DNA from: Paragorgia papillata
Lineage: Eukaryota; Cnidaria; Anthozoa; Scleralcyonacea; Coralliidae
Length of the DNA: 64,000 nucleotides
Direction: 5' to 3'
Assembly (NCBI GenBank): GCA_035771165.1
Contig: JAWNZC010000013.1
Coordinates: 1,756,501-1,820,500, forward strand
This document shows, piece after piece, positions 9,641-20,511 of this stretch. Each line of letters starts with the position of its first letter. Position 1 is the first letter of the stretch. The translations under genes and the position numbers were made by a program. The notes below the pieces were generated by a model. It was not told the origin of the DNA and ran no database searches. It worked only from the letters and a program-made list of their open reading frames with translations.

Positions 9641-12600
9641 CTAGCCATCGACAAATGTTTTGATGCTCTTCAAGAGTTCGTTAACAGCTTCTAGAGCTTT
9701 TTCCGCCTCTTCCTTGCTGTACTCATTAGCGGGTACTTTGAAACTTGGTTGTCGATTTGGATAACGAGTTGGGAGATAATAACTTGCAACAGTCGACGCA
9801 AGACTTACTACATCTTTCGGTGAGTCGCTCAAGGAACGGACACTACTTGCCAGTCTGTACACATCGTGTGTATGAAGCTGTTCGCGGCGTAGACCACATT
9901 TCGCGTACAACGCGGCCTTGAGGCATTTCTCCGCGACTTGCTCGCTCATGAAGCACACAAGAGCGTAGAACGGAGGGATGTTGGACTGCAAGCAACCCGC
10001 TGCTTCTAAATCAGCCTGGGACTGTTTGATCCACCGAGAGGCCTCCGCGGGCTCGGGATAGACATAATCTGAGGTTCCGGAAAATCCGATGTACGATCCA
10101 CATCCAGCGTAAGAACTGCGAAAATTGACGAAGACCTCTTTTTCACGTGTTGCTTGGCTTTCCCAGTTCTTCCAATGGCAACGGTAGAAAAATCGACCAT
10201 GTGTGGTATGTGTGGTGTGCATCTCTTTTTCAATTTTTTCGGCCTCACTCGACAGGAACTCTATTATCTCAGCCGTCGCGACTTCATCCTTTCCAGAATT
10301 CTTAGCCCGAATCCAATGAAGATACAAGCGCCTGAAGACCTTAAGGCGTTTCTGCAGTGGAAGTAGATTGGCTTCGCGAAGCGCTTCACGAATTTGGCGT
10401 TTCTCTTTCTTCACATCAATGGACGGACCTACAGAGGCATTAAGTTCACGCGCTTCTGCAGCGTTGACCAGATCGTCTTCCTGGAATTTGTACAAGTCGA
10501 GAACGCTTACTGTTTTTGTATCGCTTCTAACGTCGATGCAATATTTTGCTTTAAAATCATAGGCCTTTCCTGCTTTTCCCAAGTTGCCAACGCGCTTGAT
10601 AATTCTAGCCAAGATGTATCTCCTTGTATCGTCTCCCGACGTATCTACTCCACTCACGTCTCCCGACGTATCTTCTTCATAAGCTACGCGGGCTCCTTCG
10701 TCGAACAGGCACATCGGATTCTGCACCATGAGATAATGGTACACGGCAGAAATTTCACGACCGAGATCATCCTCGTCTTCGGAAAAGTCGCGCGAAACAT
10801 CGTGATCATCTAACACGCCAGGAATCTGTGATGGCATTTCACATGACAACATATCAGCCAATTCAGACAATTCTTCAACACAGCCCTCCAATATCTCCTT
10901 AACGGCTTTGGCAAGTATCGCTTTCGTATGCTTTCCGCCGAATTCGTGCTGGATATACAGTGTCCACGAATCGCTTTCTCTTGTCACATAGCATCTCCGT
11001 TCGCCCGAACTTTGTCCCAGTGGAGTTTGGTTCTTCACGTAAACGAGGCGGGTTTTGATGGTCTTCATGCACTCAATTTTCACTTTGTCCGAGCTAAAGC
11101 GTGCTGCTTTCTCTTTCTCTTCATCGGACAGTTCATTCAGTTTTTTCTGGTGTTTCATGAGGCGGACCAGCCCGTATCGGAACTGGGTTGATTTTAGTAA
11201 GACGATGTAATTTTCAATGAAGGTGCAGCAGTCTTTGTCAAGATACAGACACCTTTCATTGCGGCACGCCGGGTCAAGCTCTTCCAGCACCAAATGGTCC
11301 AACGGCTTTGGACGAAGACGTTGTGGAATGGCCTCCAGATATTCACTTTCACGACCCCTTTCCAAGCCACACTTCTCCAGCGGAAGAAGAACGTTGTATT
11401 TTTGTCTGGCTATAGATTGCACAAGATGTGGAGGAACGTTACAAACGAGTTCGTTTGACTTGAAAAGAATCTGGGCTTCACTCGGTAAATACAACTCCTC
11501 AAGTGTCGATATCTTTGAAGCTTTCTTCTCCTCAGCGGTGGCAACATATTGGAAAAGAAGAAACATCGCGTCGCCTGCAATCTTCCCATAGTTGGAAATC
11601 TCGCTGTCTTCGCAATGGTCCTTTAACGCTTGAAGTACGTTCGCCATCTGGAGTGACGTCACTTCCTCCGTAGCTCCAAGCCGCTTCAGGAGATGCTGAT
11701 ACGCGCCGTATTCACGTGGTACGGTGTAAAAAAATGGCTTCAGTGATCTGTCTGGTGGAAATGTAAACGACAGCTTCTCGCCCTCAACAAGAACATTTTC
11801 ATCCTCTAAGAGCACGCAAGGAACAGATTTCAAGCGAGAACCAATTTTTCGACATGCAGAACTACAAGAATTCGACAATTCTTTTCCAACACAACCTTTG
11901 CTTTGGTCAATTAGAAACTTATAAACAAGATCCATGACCTCCTTTAGCTTTCTCAAATTTGGCAAAACTCCTGCTTTCTTTCTCACTTTCACACCCGCAT
12001 ACGCATTGGAAATTGTTTCCAAGTGGGTTATCACGATTTCAATGGTGGGTTCTGCTTGAACTTTTAAGTTTTCAGAATCTGCTCCAGAAGATAGATTTCT
12101 TGGCTGTGCCCACTGTGGAAGAAGTTGTGCGCTGGTCCAAACGAGTTTCCTATGCTTCCACGGAACTGAATTGCGAAACTTAACATACTGTAGTTTCTCA
12201 TTTGCTTCATCATACTGATGTTGTTGATGCACAGATAAGAGATCGGGTTCCACTTTCTCTGGTGAGATGAATTGGATGTAGGAAACAGACTTAAAAAAAT
12301 CAGGCTTGTGAAGATGTTTGTTGTCAAACATGTATTGCACGAGCACTTTTGACCGTTTTCTGTTGATTTCATCATCTTTTGACGTAGCTTGAGCGTTCGT
12401 TTCCACTGTGCGGCAAAACTTCAAAAGTTGCATTTTGTTAACATTGTTGTTCAGACCAATCTTGATTAGGAATTCCAGCCAGTCAACGTCGTCGAATGGG
12501 GCTGACGGAAACCGATTGCTGTTAGGATCGAGCATGATTTGAAACACCTTATTATTAGGATCGTAAAAATCTGAGGCAAGATGAAGTTTCCCATCTTCAT

Positions 12601-15181
12601 CGGGAATGCAGGGAGTTGATTTGACAGAACTCAAAATTTCCTGGTTTGAAACCAATCCGGCCAACTTGATATGAGTCAGGTATTCGATTTGGCAAATTCG
12701 ACCGAAGATGCTGAAATGTGGTAGGATATAATTTTTGTAGAATTCGCAAGCACTACATTTCGTTATGCCAAGCTTGAAGTACAGCTGATCAGTATACGTA
12801 GAAACAACTGGTTGTAGGAAAAGACACATTTTCCCAAACGTTTCTTGAAGCTTTTCCATTTCTGTGCTAGGGATACTGGCAGGAACACGCACATAAGAGG
12901 AATACTCGGACAAGGCGCGATAGCTACCGTCTATTGCCTTGTAAAAAGGTAAGTCCTTAAGAGTGCCGACGTGACTGCTAATTTTGGGATCTTCCTGGAA
13001 AAACTTCAAAAGGTCACGGATTTGTTGATCGTTCAGCTCGGTTGTCTGTAGGATCCCAGTCGTTTTCATGTAAGCGAGAACGTGGAGGACATCAGCAGCG
13101 CTGTGGGGATGAGCGACGTAAGAATCTAAGATTGACGACGTTCTTTCTTTGTCAGACGATTTCGTGATAACGACATGCAAAGAGGGGCAACCCATGCTTA
13201 CAAGAATCTTCCGAATTTTCTCTCCAAGTGCATTTTCGGATCTACTTTGGGACATGTCTAACACAGACCTGGCGTTGCTAATGGTTACCAGTTTGCCACA
13301 AGTCGTCGGTATTATAGGCCACTTTCCCAAAGGTTTTAGAGATACTTTCTTCTCGTTTTGCTCAGGCTTACCGTGGTTTTCCAAGAACTCCCACAGTCGC
13401 TTAAACCATTTTTCCGACAGAACACCGTTCCTAGGAAACGGCCAAGAGGCATGCTTTGTACAATCCGTCAATTCTGCTGGAAACACGTCGGGAAAGAACA
13501 AAGCCAGTGTACTCACTGTCAGATTAAGCATCACCTGGGGAAAATGTTCGTCGTCGTTTTCCTGTATTAAAACGTCTGGAAGCTCGTCAACAAATTTGCA
13601 ATGCACAAACAAATCAGTTTTGGTCGGGAATAGGTCGCTATATTTGGAACGATACACTTGTTTATTGGAATCAAAAGTTCTCAGTTGTTCATCCGCTGTG
13701 AGCAACAATGGCAAACCTTGCAATAAAGCAGGAAATTCCTTCTCCTTTTTGCAATAGGAGATGAGTCGATGAAGATCGGATTCACTTCGAATGTTCGTCT
13801 TTTTCAGCATCCTTGGCAGTGTTCCAATCTTGCACTTTGGGCTTTCGGACTGAATTGTTAGCAGAAAGTCGATGACGTTCCTAGGATTAACAAGACGAGA
13901 CTCGGTGTCGGCTTTTCTGAACGCAGTACAGATTCTCAACGGCGAGTACAGCAAAATAGGCATATCAACTCGCAGAAGAACGGAAAAAGTGTCCAAAATA
14001 TCTTTTGTTTTGCTTTCACTCACGAAGAACACTTGATGTGCTGGAAGCCACTTTAGGATCCGTCGAAGAGGCACGTGAGAAGTTCCATATCTCCTACACG
14101 AGACTGCAGAAGCTCTTTCTGTTTTGGTCTGCGTAATTCGCGACGCTCTGGCAGACTGGAGAGCCTTCGTGTGACGTGATGTGGAAATGACACTGGCATT
14201 TTTGGTTTTCACTCCATGTGTTTTTTCACAGGTCGCGCTACTTCGACAGGTTGTTTTTTGCTTTCTCAAAGAGATAGCAACGTCTTTTCCAGATCCTGTG
14301 TGCCGTCCTTGGTAAACTGCGCTGGATTTTCCGCTTCTTGCCTCCCTCATTAAAGAAGACCTTGTCTTCATCCCCTGAGAAACCAAGGAAGGATCACCAG
14401 TGTTTTTGTCAGAGTTCGCATCTACTTGCCCACACTCTTCACCAATAATAACTACAGGTAGGATTGGTACTTCTTCACTTCCCAAACAGCGATAGACCTC
14501 GACGGCCAAAATACTCCACGCCAGATTTTTCGAGGGATCCGGAAAGACATTATGATACCATTTTAACCCCGTTTCAACATGTGTTTCATTTTGAAAATTA
14601 TATTGGTTATTCCGATCTCTTTGGCAGTGCGGTATGTAGTTTCGCGCTTCGGTGATCAACGCCGCATACCCGGGAGCGATGACACGTGATTTCATGAAAT
14701 CGTTCCACTTTGTCAAAGGTCCACTGTAGTGTGGATCATCCTTCCATAAATTTCTTCTTGAAGGATTGAGCGCAAAATGTCCGTTGACGTGAACAGGTAA
14801 GGAGGTTGGCACTGGCAATGGCAGGAAACAGTACGCAACATATTCTTGCTGAACCGAGGAAGTAGATGACACAAGAGCAGCAATTCCGCCACGGGGAAAT
14901 AGACCTAACGGCCTTCCATCGGGTATAGCATTATCTTCCTCTTGAAGCGTACTACCACAACATTGGTGAATCAGCCACTTTTCAACAACTTTCTTCGAGT
15001 CTGAAAGGGTCATAGAATACGTTATACCTTTCCATGGAATTTCGCGAGTAGGTCGATCTTTCAACTCTTTCATCAGTGAAGTCATCGCCAGACGTTTTCT
15101 CTCATTCTTTTCATCAACGCTCGATACTGCATGGTACTCCTCCCTAGATGTAAAATTGATGACTTTGAAGATGATGAACAT
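9641..15181 (-). CDS. Sacsin-like gene 1, C-terminal part (SRR3-J-like-HEPN)
   Basis: This open frame of 1,846 codons continues the large last exon of gene 1 but lies in a different frame from 15144-19348; the two overlap at 15144-15181. It begins within the third sacsin repeating region: REIPWKGITYSMTLSD aligns with the same region in genes 2 and 3. Residues about 245-370 are a Ser/Arg/Lys-rich insert absent from the paralogues. Residues about 1592-1658 resemble the sacsin J domain (REANLLPLQKRLKVFRRLYL), but HWIRAKN stands where HPD would be, so Hsp70 stimulation by the classical mechanism is unlikely. A HEPN domain follows from about residue 1706 to the end, with EASRWIKQSQADLEAAG, a helix with LHTHDVYRLAS, and YLPTRYPN. 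By analogy with sacsin, HEPN would dimerise and bind nucleotide. A true separate start at 15181 is doubtful; the ATG falls inside the former DPNVHH codons. Confidence 0.75.
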   Translation of the reverse strand: MFIIFKVINFTSREEYHAVSSVDEKNERKRLAMTSLMKELKDRPTREIPWKGITYSMTLSDSKKVVEKWLIHQCCGSTLQEEDNAIPDGRPLGLFPRGGIAALVSSTSSVQQEYVAYCFLPLPVPTSLPVHVNGHFALNPSRRNLWKDDPHYSGPLTKWNDFMKSRVIAPGYAALITEARNYIPHCQRDRNNQYNFQNETHVETGLKWYHNVFPDPSKNLAWSILAVEVYRCLGSEEVPILPVVIIGEECGQVDANSDKNTGDPSLVSQGMKTRSSLMREARSGKSSAVYQGRHTGSGKDVAISLRKQKTTCRSSATCEKTHGVKTKNASVISTSRHTKALQSARASRITQTKTERASAVSCRRYGTSHVPLRRILKWLPAHQVFFVSESKTKDILDTFSVLLRVDMPILLYSPLRICTAFRKADTESRLVNPRNVIDFLLTIQSESPKCKIGTLPRMLKKTNIRSESDLHRLISYCKKEKEFPALLQGLPLLLTADEQLRTFDSNKQVYRSKYSDLFPTKTDLFVHCKFVDELPDVLIQENDDEHFPQVMLNLTVSTLALFFPDVFPAELTDCTKHASWPFPRNGVLSEKWFKRLWEFLENHGKPEQNEKKVSLKPLGKWPIIPTTCGKLVTISNARSVLDMSQSRSENALGEKIRKILVSMGCPSLHVVITKSSDKERTSSILDSYVAHPHSAADVLHVLAYMKTTGILQTTELNDQQIRDLLKFFQEDPKISSHVGTLKDLPFYKAIDGSYRALSEYSSYVRVPASIPSTEMEKLQETFGKMCLFLQPVVSTYTDQLYFKLGITKCSACEFYKNYILPHFSIFGRICQIEYLTHIKLAGLVSNQEILSSVKSTPCIPDEDGKLHLASDFYDPNNKVFQIMLDPNSNRFPSAPFDDVDWLEFLIKIGLNNNVNKMQLLKFCRTVETNAQATSKDDEINRKRSKVLVQYMFDNKHLHKPDFFKSVSYIQFISPEKVEPDLLSVHQQHQYDEANEKLQYVKFRNSVPWKHRKLVWTSAQLLPQWAQPRNLSSGADSENLKVQAEPTIEIVITHLETISNAYAGVKVRKKAGVLPNLRKLKEVMDLVYKFLIDQSKGCVGKELSNSCSSACRKIGSRLKSVPCVLLEDENVLVEGEKLSFTFPPDRSLKPFFYTVPREYGAYQHLLKRLGATEEVTSLQMANVLQALKDHCEDSEISNYGKIAGDAMFLLFQYVATAEEKKASKISTLEELYLPSEAQILFKSNELVCNVPPHLVQSIARQKYNVLLPLEKCGLERGRESEYLEAIPQRLRPKPLDHLVLEELDPACRNERCLYLDKDCCTFIENYIVLLKSTQFRYGLVRLMKHQKKLNELSDEEKEKAARFSSDKVKIECMKTIKTRLVYVKNQTPLGQSSGERRCYVTRESDSWTLYIQHEFGGKHTKAILAKAVKEILEGCVEELSELADMLSCEMPSQIPGVLDDHDVSRDFSEDEDDLGREISAVYHYLMVQNPMCLFDEGARVAYEEDTSGDVSGVDTSGDDTRRYILARIIKRVGNLGKAGKAYDFKAKYCIDVRSDTKTVSVLDLYKFQEDDLVNAAEARELNASVGPSIDVKKEKRQIREALREANLLPLQKRLKVFRRLYLHWIRAKNSGKDEVATAEIIEFLSSEAEKIEKEMHTTHTTHGRFFYRCHWKNWESQATREKEVFVNFRSSYAGCGSYIGFSGTSDYVYPEPAEASRWIKQSQADLEAAGCLQSNIPPFYALVCFMSEQVAEKCLKAALYAKCGLRREQLHTHDVYRLASSVRSLSDSPKDVVSLASTVASYYLPTRYPNRQPSFKVPANEYSKEEAEKALEAVNELLKSIKTFVDG

Positions 15182-18100
15182 TGGGGTCGAACATGACGAA
15201 GTACTGTCTGCTCACGAAGCTTGGTATGTCGGTCAAATGATACACTGCGTTAAAGCCAAGTCCAAAGCGACCAATCTTTGCTAGATCCTCCACTTTCGTT
15301 GCTCCGGCTAACTTGTTGATGTTTTCAAAATCCTTGTCGGTAAACACAGCATTGTTGTAAGCCCACAGTGCAGGACCTTGACACTCGGCCATCTTGGGAG
15401 ACAAGAGTTTCTGCTTTGGACCATGTCTCCAGTCAACCAGGAAGCGAACTTTACTCGCACCAGCGTCGTCTGCGTTTTGAATGAGCTCCTTGAAAACGCC
15501 AACTCCTTCTTTGTATTCTTTCAGGATGTTATTCAGTCGAGTTGTTATTGGCTCGTGGGGCCCTGTCTGCTCAAACTCGAACTCGAAGCCTAAGGTCTCC
15601 GCTGACAGCAAACACGTACTTAACGCAGGCACGCCAAGTAACCTTGCTACATTCAGAGGTACTGACTCATGGATAAGGAAATAGTCCCCTGGGATATCAA
15701 GCTCCGATCCGCCACGACGCAACCAGTCATGATCACAGTAGGTGCATTTCTTACAAGGTTCAAGAACCAGAACGTTTCTGGCGCTCTGCACTGGAACAAA
15801 AACTTTCTCTTGTAAATTTACTTTCAAAGTTTCGCCCTTTTTGACTACCCATTCCAAAATGGAGCGACACAATGTCAAGTCGTTTTCAACTTCACTAGAA
15901 TTATCTACTTCGGACGGCGGCAACTTTTTGTGTTTTTCTTTAATGGCGTCCAGAACACCAAGAATGTCGCCCTCGGAAAAGCTGTCTCGCACGCCGTGGC
16001 TTAAGAAAAACTGTCTAAGCGAAGGTTCGTCTTTGAAGTCGTCGGGAAGAAGAAACAACTGTGGCCGTAGATCTAACGGGAAATCTTTCTCGAAAGCTAA
16101 CTGCGCTGGTGAACAGAATCCTGTTCCTTGCCAGATCCACTGCTTGAGAGATGCGTTGTTGATGGCAATGGAAACACTTGCATTGGAGAGCCGAGAAAGA
16201 TGGAGGTAAATAACTACGAGCATATCTACCAATTGCAAACGACTTCTTTTCTGACGTCGACGTCGCCGTTGCGATCTTTGTTGGAAGCTGTTGACGGCCG
16301 TTGCCAACTGCTTAACAACCAGATGCACGGGTGGGTCAGAAGTCAAACCAAACTCTTCTTGAAGTTTCTTGTTCATCTCGACGTCAACTATAGGCATCGA
16401 CGAACCTACGAGAAGGGCTTTAGTTTTGCTGCGAAGCTCGGTAGGGGAAAAGAAAGACGATCGCTTAGTGTCGTACCATGGCATCGACTCGGGAAATTGG
16501 GTATTTTTTGGTGGATTCTTTGCAGATGGAAGCCATTTCAATTGAAGTAGTTTATCTTTCAGTGCATCTCCGTCCACATATTCGTCTAGACAAACGAGAT
16601 TATCTTCTAGGATCTTCACTACGGCTTGAACCTTCATGGTGAATAACTGCGAAACTGGAGCTGCAGCAATATTCACGGCTACTTCGAGCAGTTCAACTGC
16701 AGTTAGCATACTTCTGGTTCGAAGACCTAGCTCTTTCAATGGTAAAATCACATTTTCGTTAGTGAAATCTCCGCTTGGAAACTTCGCCGCTTCCGCAGAA
16801 AACAAGTCAAGCAAAAGAGCATCTTTAGGATCGTAAAGCTCTGACGGTTTCTTCAACTCTCCTTCTTCGGTTGGAACAAATGCCAAGGCTTTCATTTCCT
16901 CGCAAAATCCATCATACTGGGCCTTGAAAATAGACAATCGTTCGAGTGTCCAAAACATTATTTCGGAGGTGTTCTGCCTGGTATATACAGATTTGATTCG
17001 GATATCGGGAAATAGATATCGAACAAATATCTGGGCAGGTTTTAGGATTTCAACAGCCAATAAAGTCAAAAGTTGACAAGATTTGGGATCGGCCGATGAG
17101 ACAATCTGGTCACTTCTGACAAGATTAAAGCCACTTGGAAGATTGAACTCTGGCGACGCAGCTTCCAGGATTTGACCGTTAACACGAATTGCAGTTGAAG
17201 AGCCACTGAGCGTATCAAACATCGGTAGCCGAAGCAAGAAATTCCTCAGGTCAGAAGATAGAGATTCGGAAACACGACAGAAGAATTCACGAAGAACACA
17301 GCGAGTGTTTTTGGACATCTGTCCAATGTGTTTTTGAACAGTTTTCAAAGGAACACGGCTTAACACTGTCATCGCTCCATCTGGCGTCGGAGGGGCGATG
17401 TACGACTTGATATCTGGGTGGTATAAGTAGGACGGTATGTCGCAAATGACTGTACATCCGCAAGCCGTGAGGAGACTGGTGACCTGCGACGGTAGAGTAT
17501 TGCCAGAACCTTCGGAAGCAAAGATAAACTTGGAATTCAGAGAGAGAATACCAAGGCACAGTTTCTTGGTTGGCAACGATATCAACGGAATTCCCTGAAA
17601 CAACAAGAGGGAGTCTCGATACGATTCATGAATCCAGTGCCAGATGTCATGCAGCCACTTCTCAGGAGGATGCTGGGACTGATTCGGGGTCCACACCACT
17701 TTATCAACTTGGCCATTTCGGACCACGTCCGACCACTTAGAAGGAAGGCTAGCAGGTAAATTTTGAACGACAATATCCTTTGTTAACTTAACCAACTGCG
17801 TTGAGTTCTGTTTGGTTATTTCAGTCGCGGCCATCGCATAAAGTTTTCTTGCAGTCTCGCCCGAAAGACTCTTGTAGAGAAAACGGGTTGACATGTTTGG
17901 AAGCAACGCCGCTGTACAGTTTCCACTCGGAACGAAGACGGATCCAGAAGGGTTTGATGCATGGCTATGAGGACGAAATGTGGTGAACTTGCCTCCCCCC
18001 AACGGCAACAAGGGAACACCAGAAAGATCATCGGTCGGACTATCGCTTAATACATAGTCAAGCAGAAGCATTTTGTTTTTCCGAGAAGGCAACTTGGCTG

Positions 18101-19348
18101 CAGGATTCTTTAAGACATCTCTCACACGGGCAGGATTAATAACTTGTTGTTTACCAAAGTATTTATCGACAATCTCTTTGACATGTTTTGGCAAGTCCGT
18201 TACTATCACAAGACCGTTGTCCACCAGTGTTCTCCGAATCGTATTTCGAGCCTCGAGGGACGTGGCAGATTTGTCTAAGATTCCCTCTTTCAAGGTTATC
18301 CACGAACTACCTGAAGACGATTTGCAATAAAACAGCTTTTGATCAATAAGCACTTCTTTAAACAACGGTTCTAAAATGCATCTCCAATGCCCACGGACTT
18401 TATTTAAATCTGGCAGCACGGAGTATACGAGTTGACATCTTTGCTCTTCAGTAAGGCCGGTGCGGGGTTCGTCCTTAATCAAAGCCTCTAAGATCTTACC
18501 ATAAACAGCAGTGCCAACCTTCTTCACTAACAGTTCGTTCCATTCGGCCGTCTCGTTATTCTGGCAATCGCCACCAGGCCATACCAGGCCACGCCTGTTG
18601 TCCGTCACGCCGAAGTAGCCATGGAGATGAACTGGAAGACCAGTCTTGCAGTCGACATCGGGAGGCAAAGGCAAGAAACAGAATATGCGTCCTGCACTTT
18701 CGTCAGTGGCTTCACCGCTAATCGGTATCGCACAACCAACCCATGGAAGCAAGCGCAGTTTAGTGGCCAGTGTAGTAACGTGTTCTTCCACCGAACCAAT
18801 TTGGTTGAGAACAAACCATCTGTGATTCGTCGTCTCCGAACCCGAAGTCACTCGAACATCAATCAGATATTTTGACTCTGTAATAACGTTCGGATCTAGC
18901 GCGTTGTCTAACAGTCGCTGGCGTTCTTTTCTTACATCTTCGCGCGTCTCCTCGGCGACTTCAACCTTGAATACACAATCTATGCTACCATCTTCCCGTC
19001 TTTCGTCTACACTGATGCTTTGGACACTCTTGAAGAACAGCAGTATCACGGACGCTTCTTCGCGCAATGACTCGAACAGACCTTCGATCATCTCTTTCGT
19101 GTATTTCGTCTCAGATAACTCCGACGTCTCGGTTCGCAACGGGAATCGAAACAGTGTGCTGTCGTAGCTCTTGCCTTGCGAAAGGTCGCAATTATAAATT
19201 CCTTGGAATGGTTCAAACTGATCTCTGGAACTGGTGTTCAGTAAGCGGTCACTGATCTTGTACTGTTTACCAGACTGTCGAGGTCCAAAGTGCACTTCAT
19301 GGGGGTCTAAAAAGCCGATAGTATCGCCACTTACAATTCCGGGAAGGT
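15144..19348 (-). CDS. Sacsin-like gene 1, giant exon, N-terminal part
   Basis: The exon begins at 19348 after the acceptor TTTCTCTGTAG. The first two bases complete the Asp codon of HIT-D-LPGIV, matching genes 2 and 3. It encodes the rest of SRR1 (FLDPHEVHFGPRQSGKQY, LFRFPLRTE, CFLPLPPDVDCKTGLPVHLH) and the start of SRR2 with a complete GHKL signature: [31 protein letters not shown] and GRFGLGFNAVYHLTD. The frame ends at a TAG at 15144-15146, directly after FDPNVHHLQ. Homology to the middle of SRR3 resumes immediately in another frame. Relative to gene 2 about 3.4 kb (roughly 1,130 codons) is missing at this point. Read as it stands, the protein would stop after about 1,520 residues. It may be a pseudogene, a true shortened gene, or an assembly error. 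Confidence 0.8.
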
Positions 19349-20252
19349 CTACAGAGAAAGAGAATAACAATGACAGTATCTGATTCGTTGGGAATCACTC
19401 TCGAAAAATCGTACGAAATTTTTGGGATTTTCAAAATCTTGTTCCTGTAGAGGCTACAGAAATACAGTAATACACAACAAACTACAGAAGCAGAGGTGGG
19501 AAGGTATTTCCATTTTGACTGTAAAGGTGTGCGAGATTTTTGGGAGTGATTTGCATCTCGACGTCCAATTGAATGCACGTATTTGAATTTATACCTTATA
19601 AAACGTATTGACCTAAAAATAGACACGCTTGGGCGTACATGTATCTACTGCGTCAGACTGCTCGGACTGACTCGGGATGTGATCGGAAAAACCTTCTGAA
19701 ATTTGATTGGTCTCGAAGAATACTTTATTGTCATTTAACTAAGGTCCTGTTTAAACGTCGCTCTTGCGTCGAGTCAAATCCAACTATAAAAGATTTGACT
19801 AAAATCCGTCATAAGTGTGGCAAGTCTTTCGATTCATCAGATCTGGGACGGATTTGGTTTAAGTGATAGATTAGTTTATATGAAGAATATCAAGCCAACA
19901 AAATCAAAATGGTGCCAGTCAATAGAACTCGCCACATGTTATATGACTGGTCAATTAATTTAATTTGACTCGACTACTAATCCATCGTAGAATCCACACC
20001 GCTCTTGTGTTAGATAATCCATGATGCTCTCATACTGTACATTTGAACCGAGTTTGACTTAGATTTTACATTGTCTTCACACGTTGGACTTGTGATGCAT
20101 TTGTGATAGATTTAAGCTAAATAATTAGATTTGACTCGACACAAGAGCGACGTCTAAACTGGGCCTAACATCGGAAAACCTTGCATGCCGACATAGTATC
20201 TACTCGTATGCACAGTAGATACAAAAATACATGCAGCCAAAGCTGTACTCAC
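19349..20252 (-). other. Gene 1 intron 2
   Basis: 904-bp intron between the 259-nt exon and the giant exon. The donor reads GTGAGT (complement of 20247-20252) and the acceptor is CTGTAG just above 19348. Almost half of it is MITE family D at 19742-20166. Confidence 0.8.
19742..20166. mobile_element. MITE family D, complete copy
   Basis: Inverted ends: AGGTCCTGTTTAAACGTCGC with TCTTGCGTCGAGTCAAATC at the left, and GATTTGACTCGACACAAGAG with CGACGTCTAAACTGGGCCT at the right. The right half matches 1661-1902. It sits inside a gene 1 intron and carries no coding sequence. Confidence 0.8.
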
Positions 20253-20511
20253 CAGTGATGTGATACACAGAATTGAATCCAATTCCAAACTGCCCGACCT
20301 TCAACGGGTCATTCTTCTTGTTACTTTTCATCAGGTTCTGAATTCCCTCCCAATCTTCTGGTTTGAATTTTGCATCGTTGTAAGCATAAAAGGCTGGCCC
20401 TTGGAATTTTTTCAGATCAAGAGAATCCAAATACTGGGTATCGAATGAACGATAGTCATATAGAAATCTCACTTCCGTTGCTCCAGCGTCGTCTGCATTC
20501 TGAATCAATTC
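20253..20511 (-). CDS. Sacsin-like gene 1, 259-nt ATP-binding exon
   Basis: Exon defined by an acceptor TTTAG just above 20511 and a GTGAGT donor below 20253. It is exactly 259 nt, as in genes 2 and 3. It encodes the start of the first GHKL/Hsp90-like ATPase module: [19 protein letters not shown] (the Asn/Asp N-box motif that coordinates ATP and Mg in this fold), then [19 protein letters not shown], and finally [16 protein letters not shown] (the glycine-rich lid motif). The paralogues have VGRFGIGFN, so gene 1 has Gln in place of Arg before FGIGFN. It ends in phase 1, with one base of the following Asp codon. Confidence 0.92.

Noticed and set aside
15144..15181. A short intron joining the two gene 1 frames
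   Set aside because: The only GT...AG pair in the overlap is about 20 bp, too short to splice, and removing it does not give the downstream frame.
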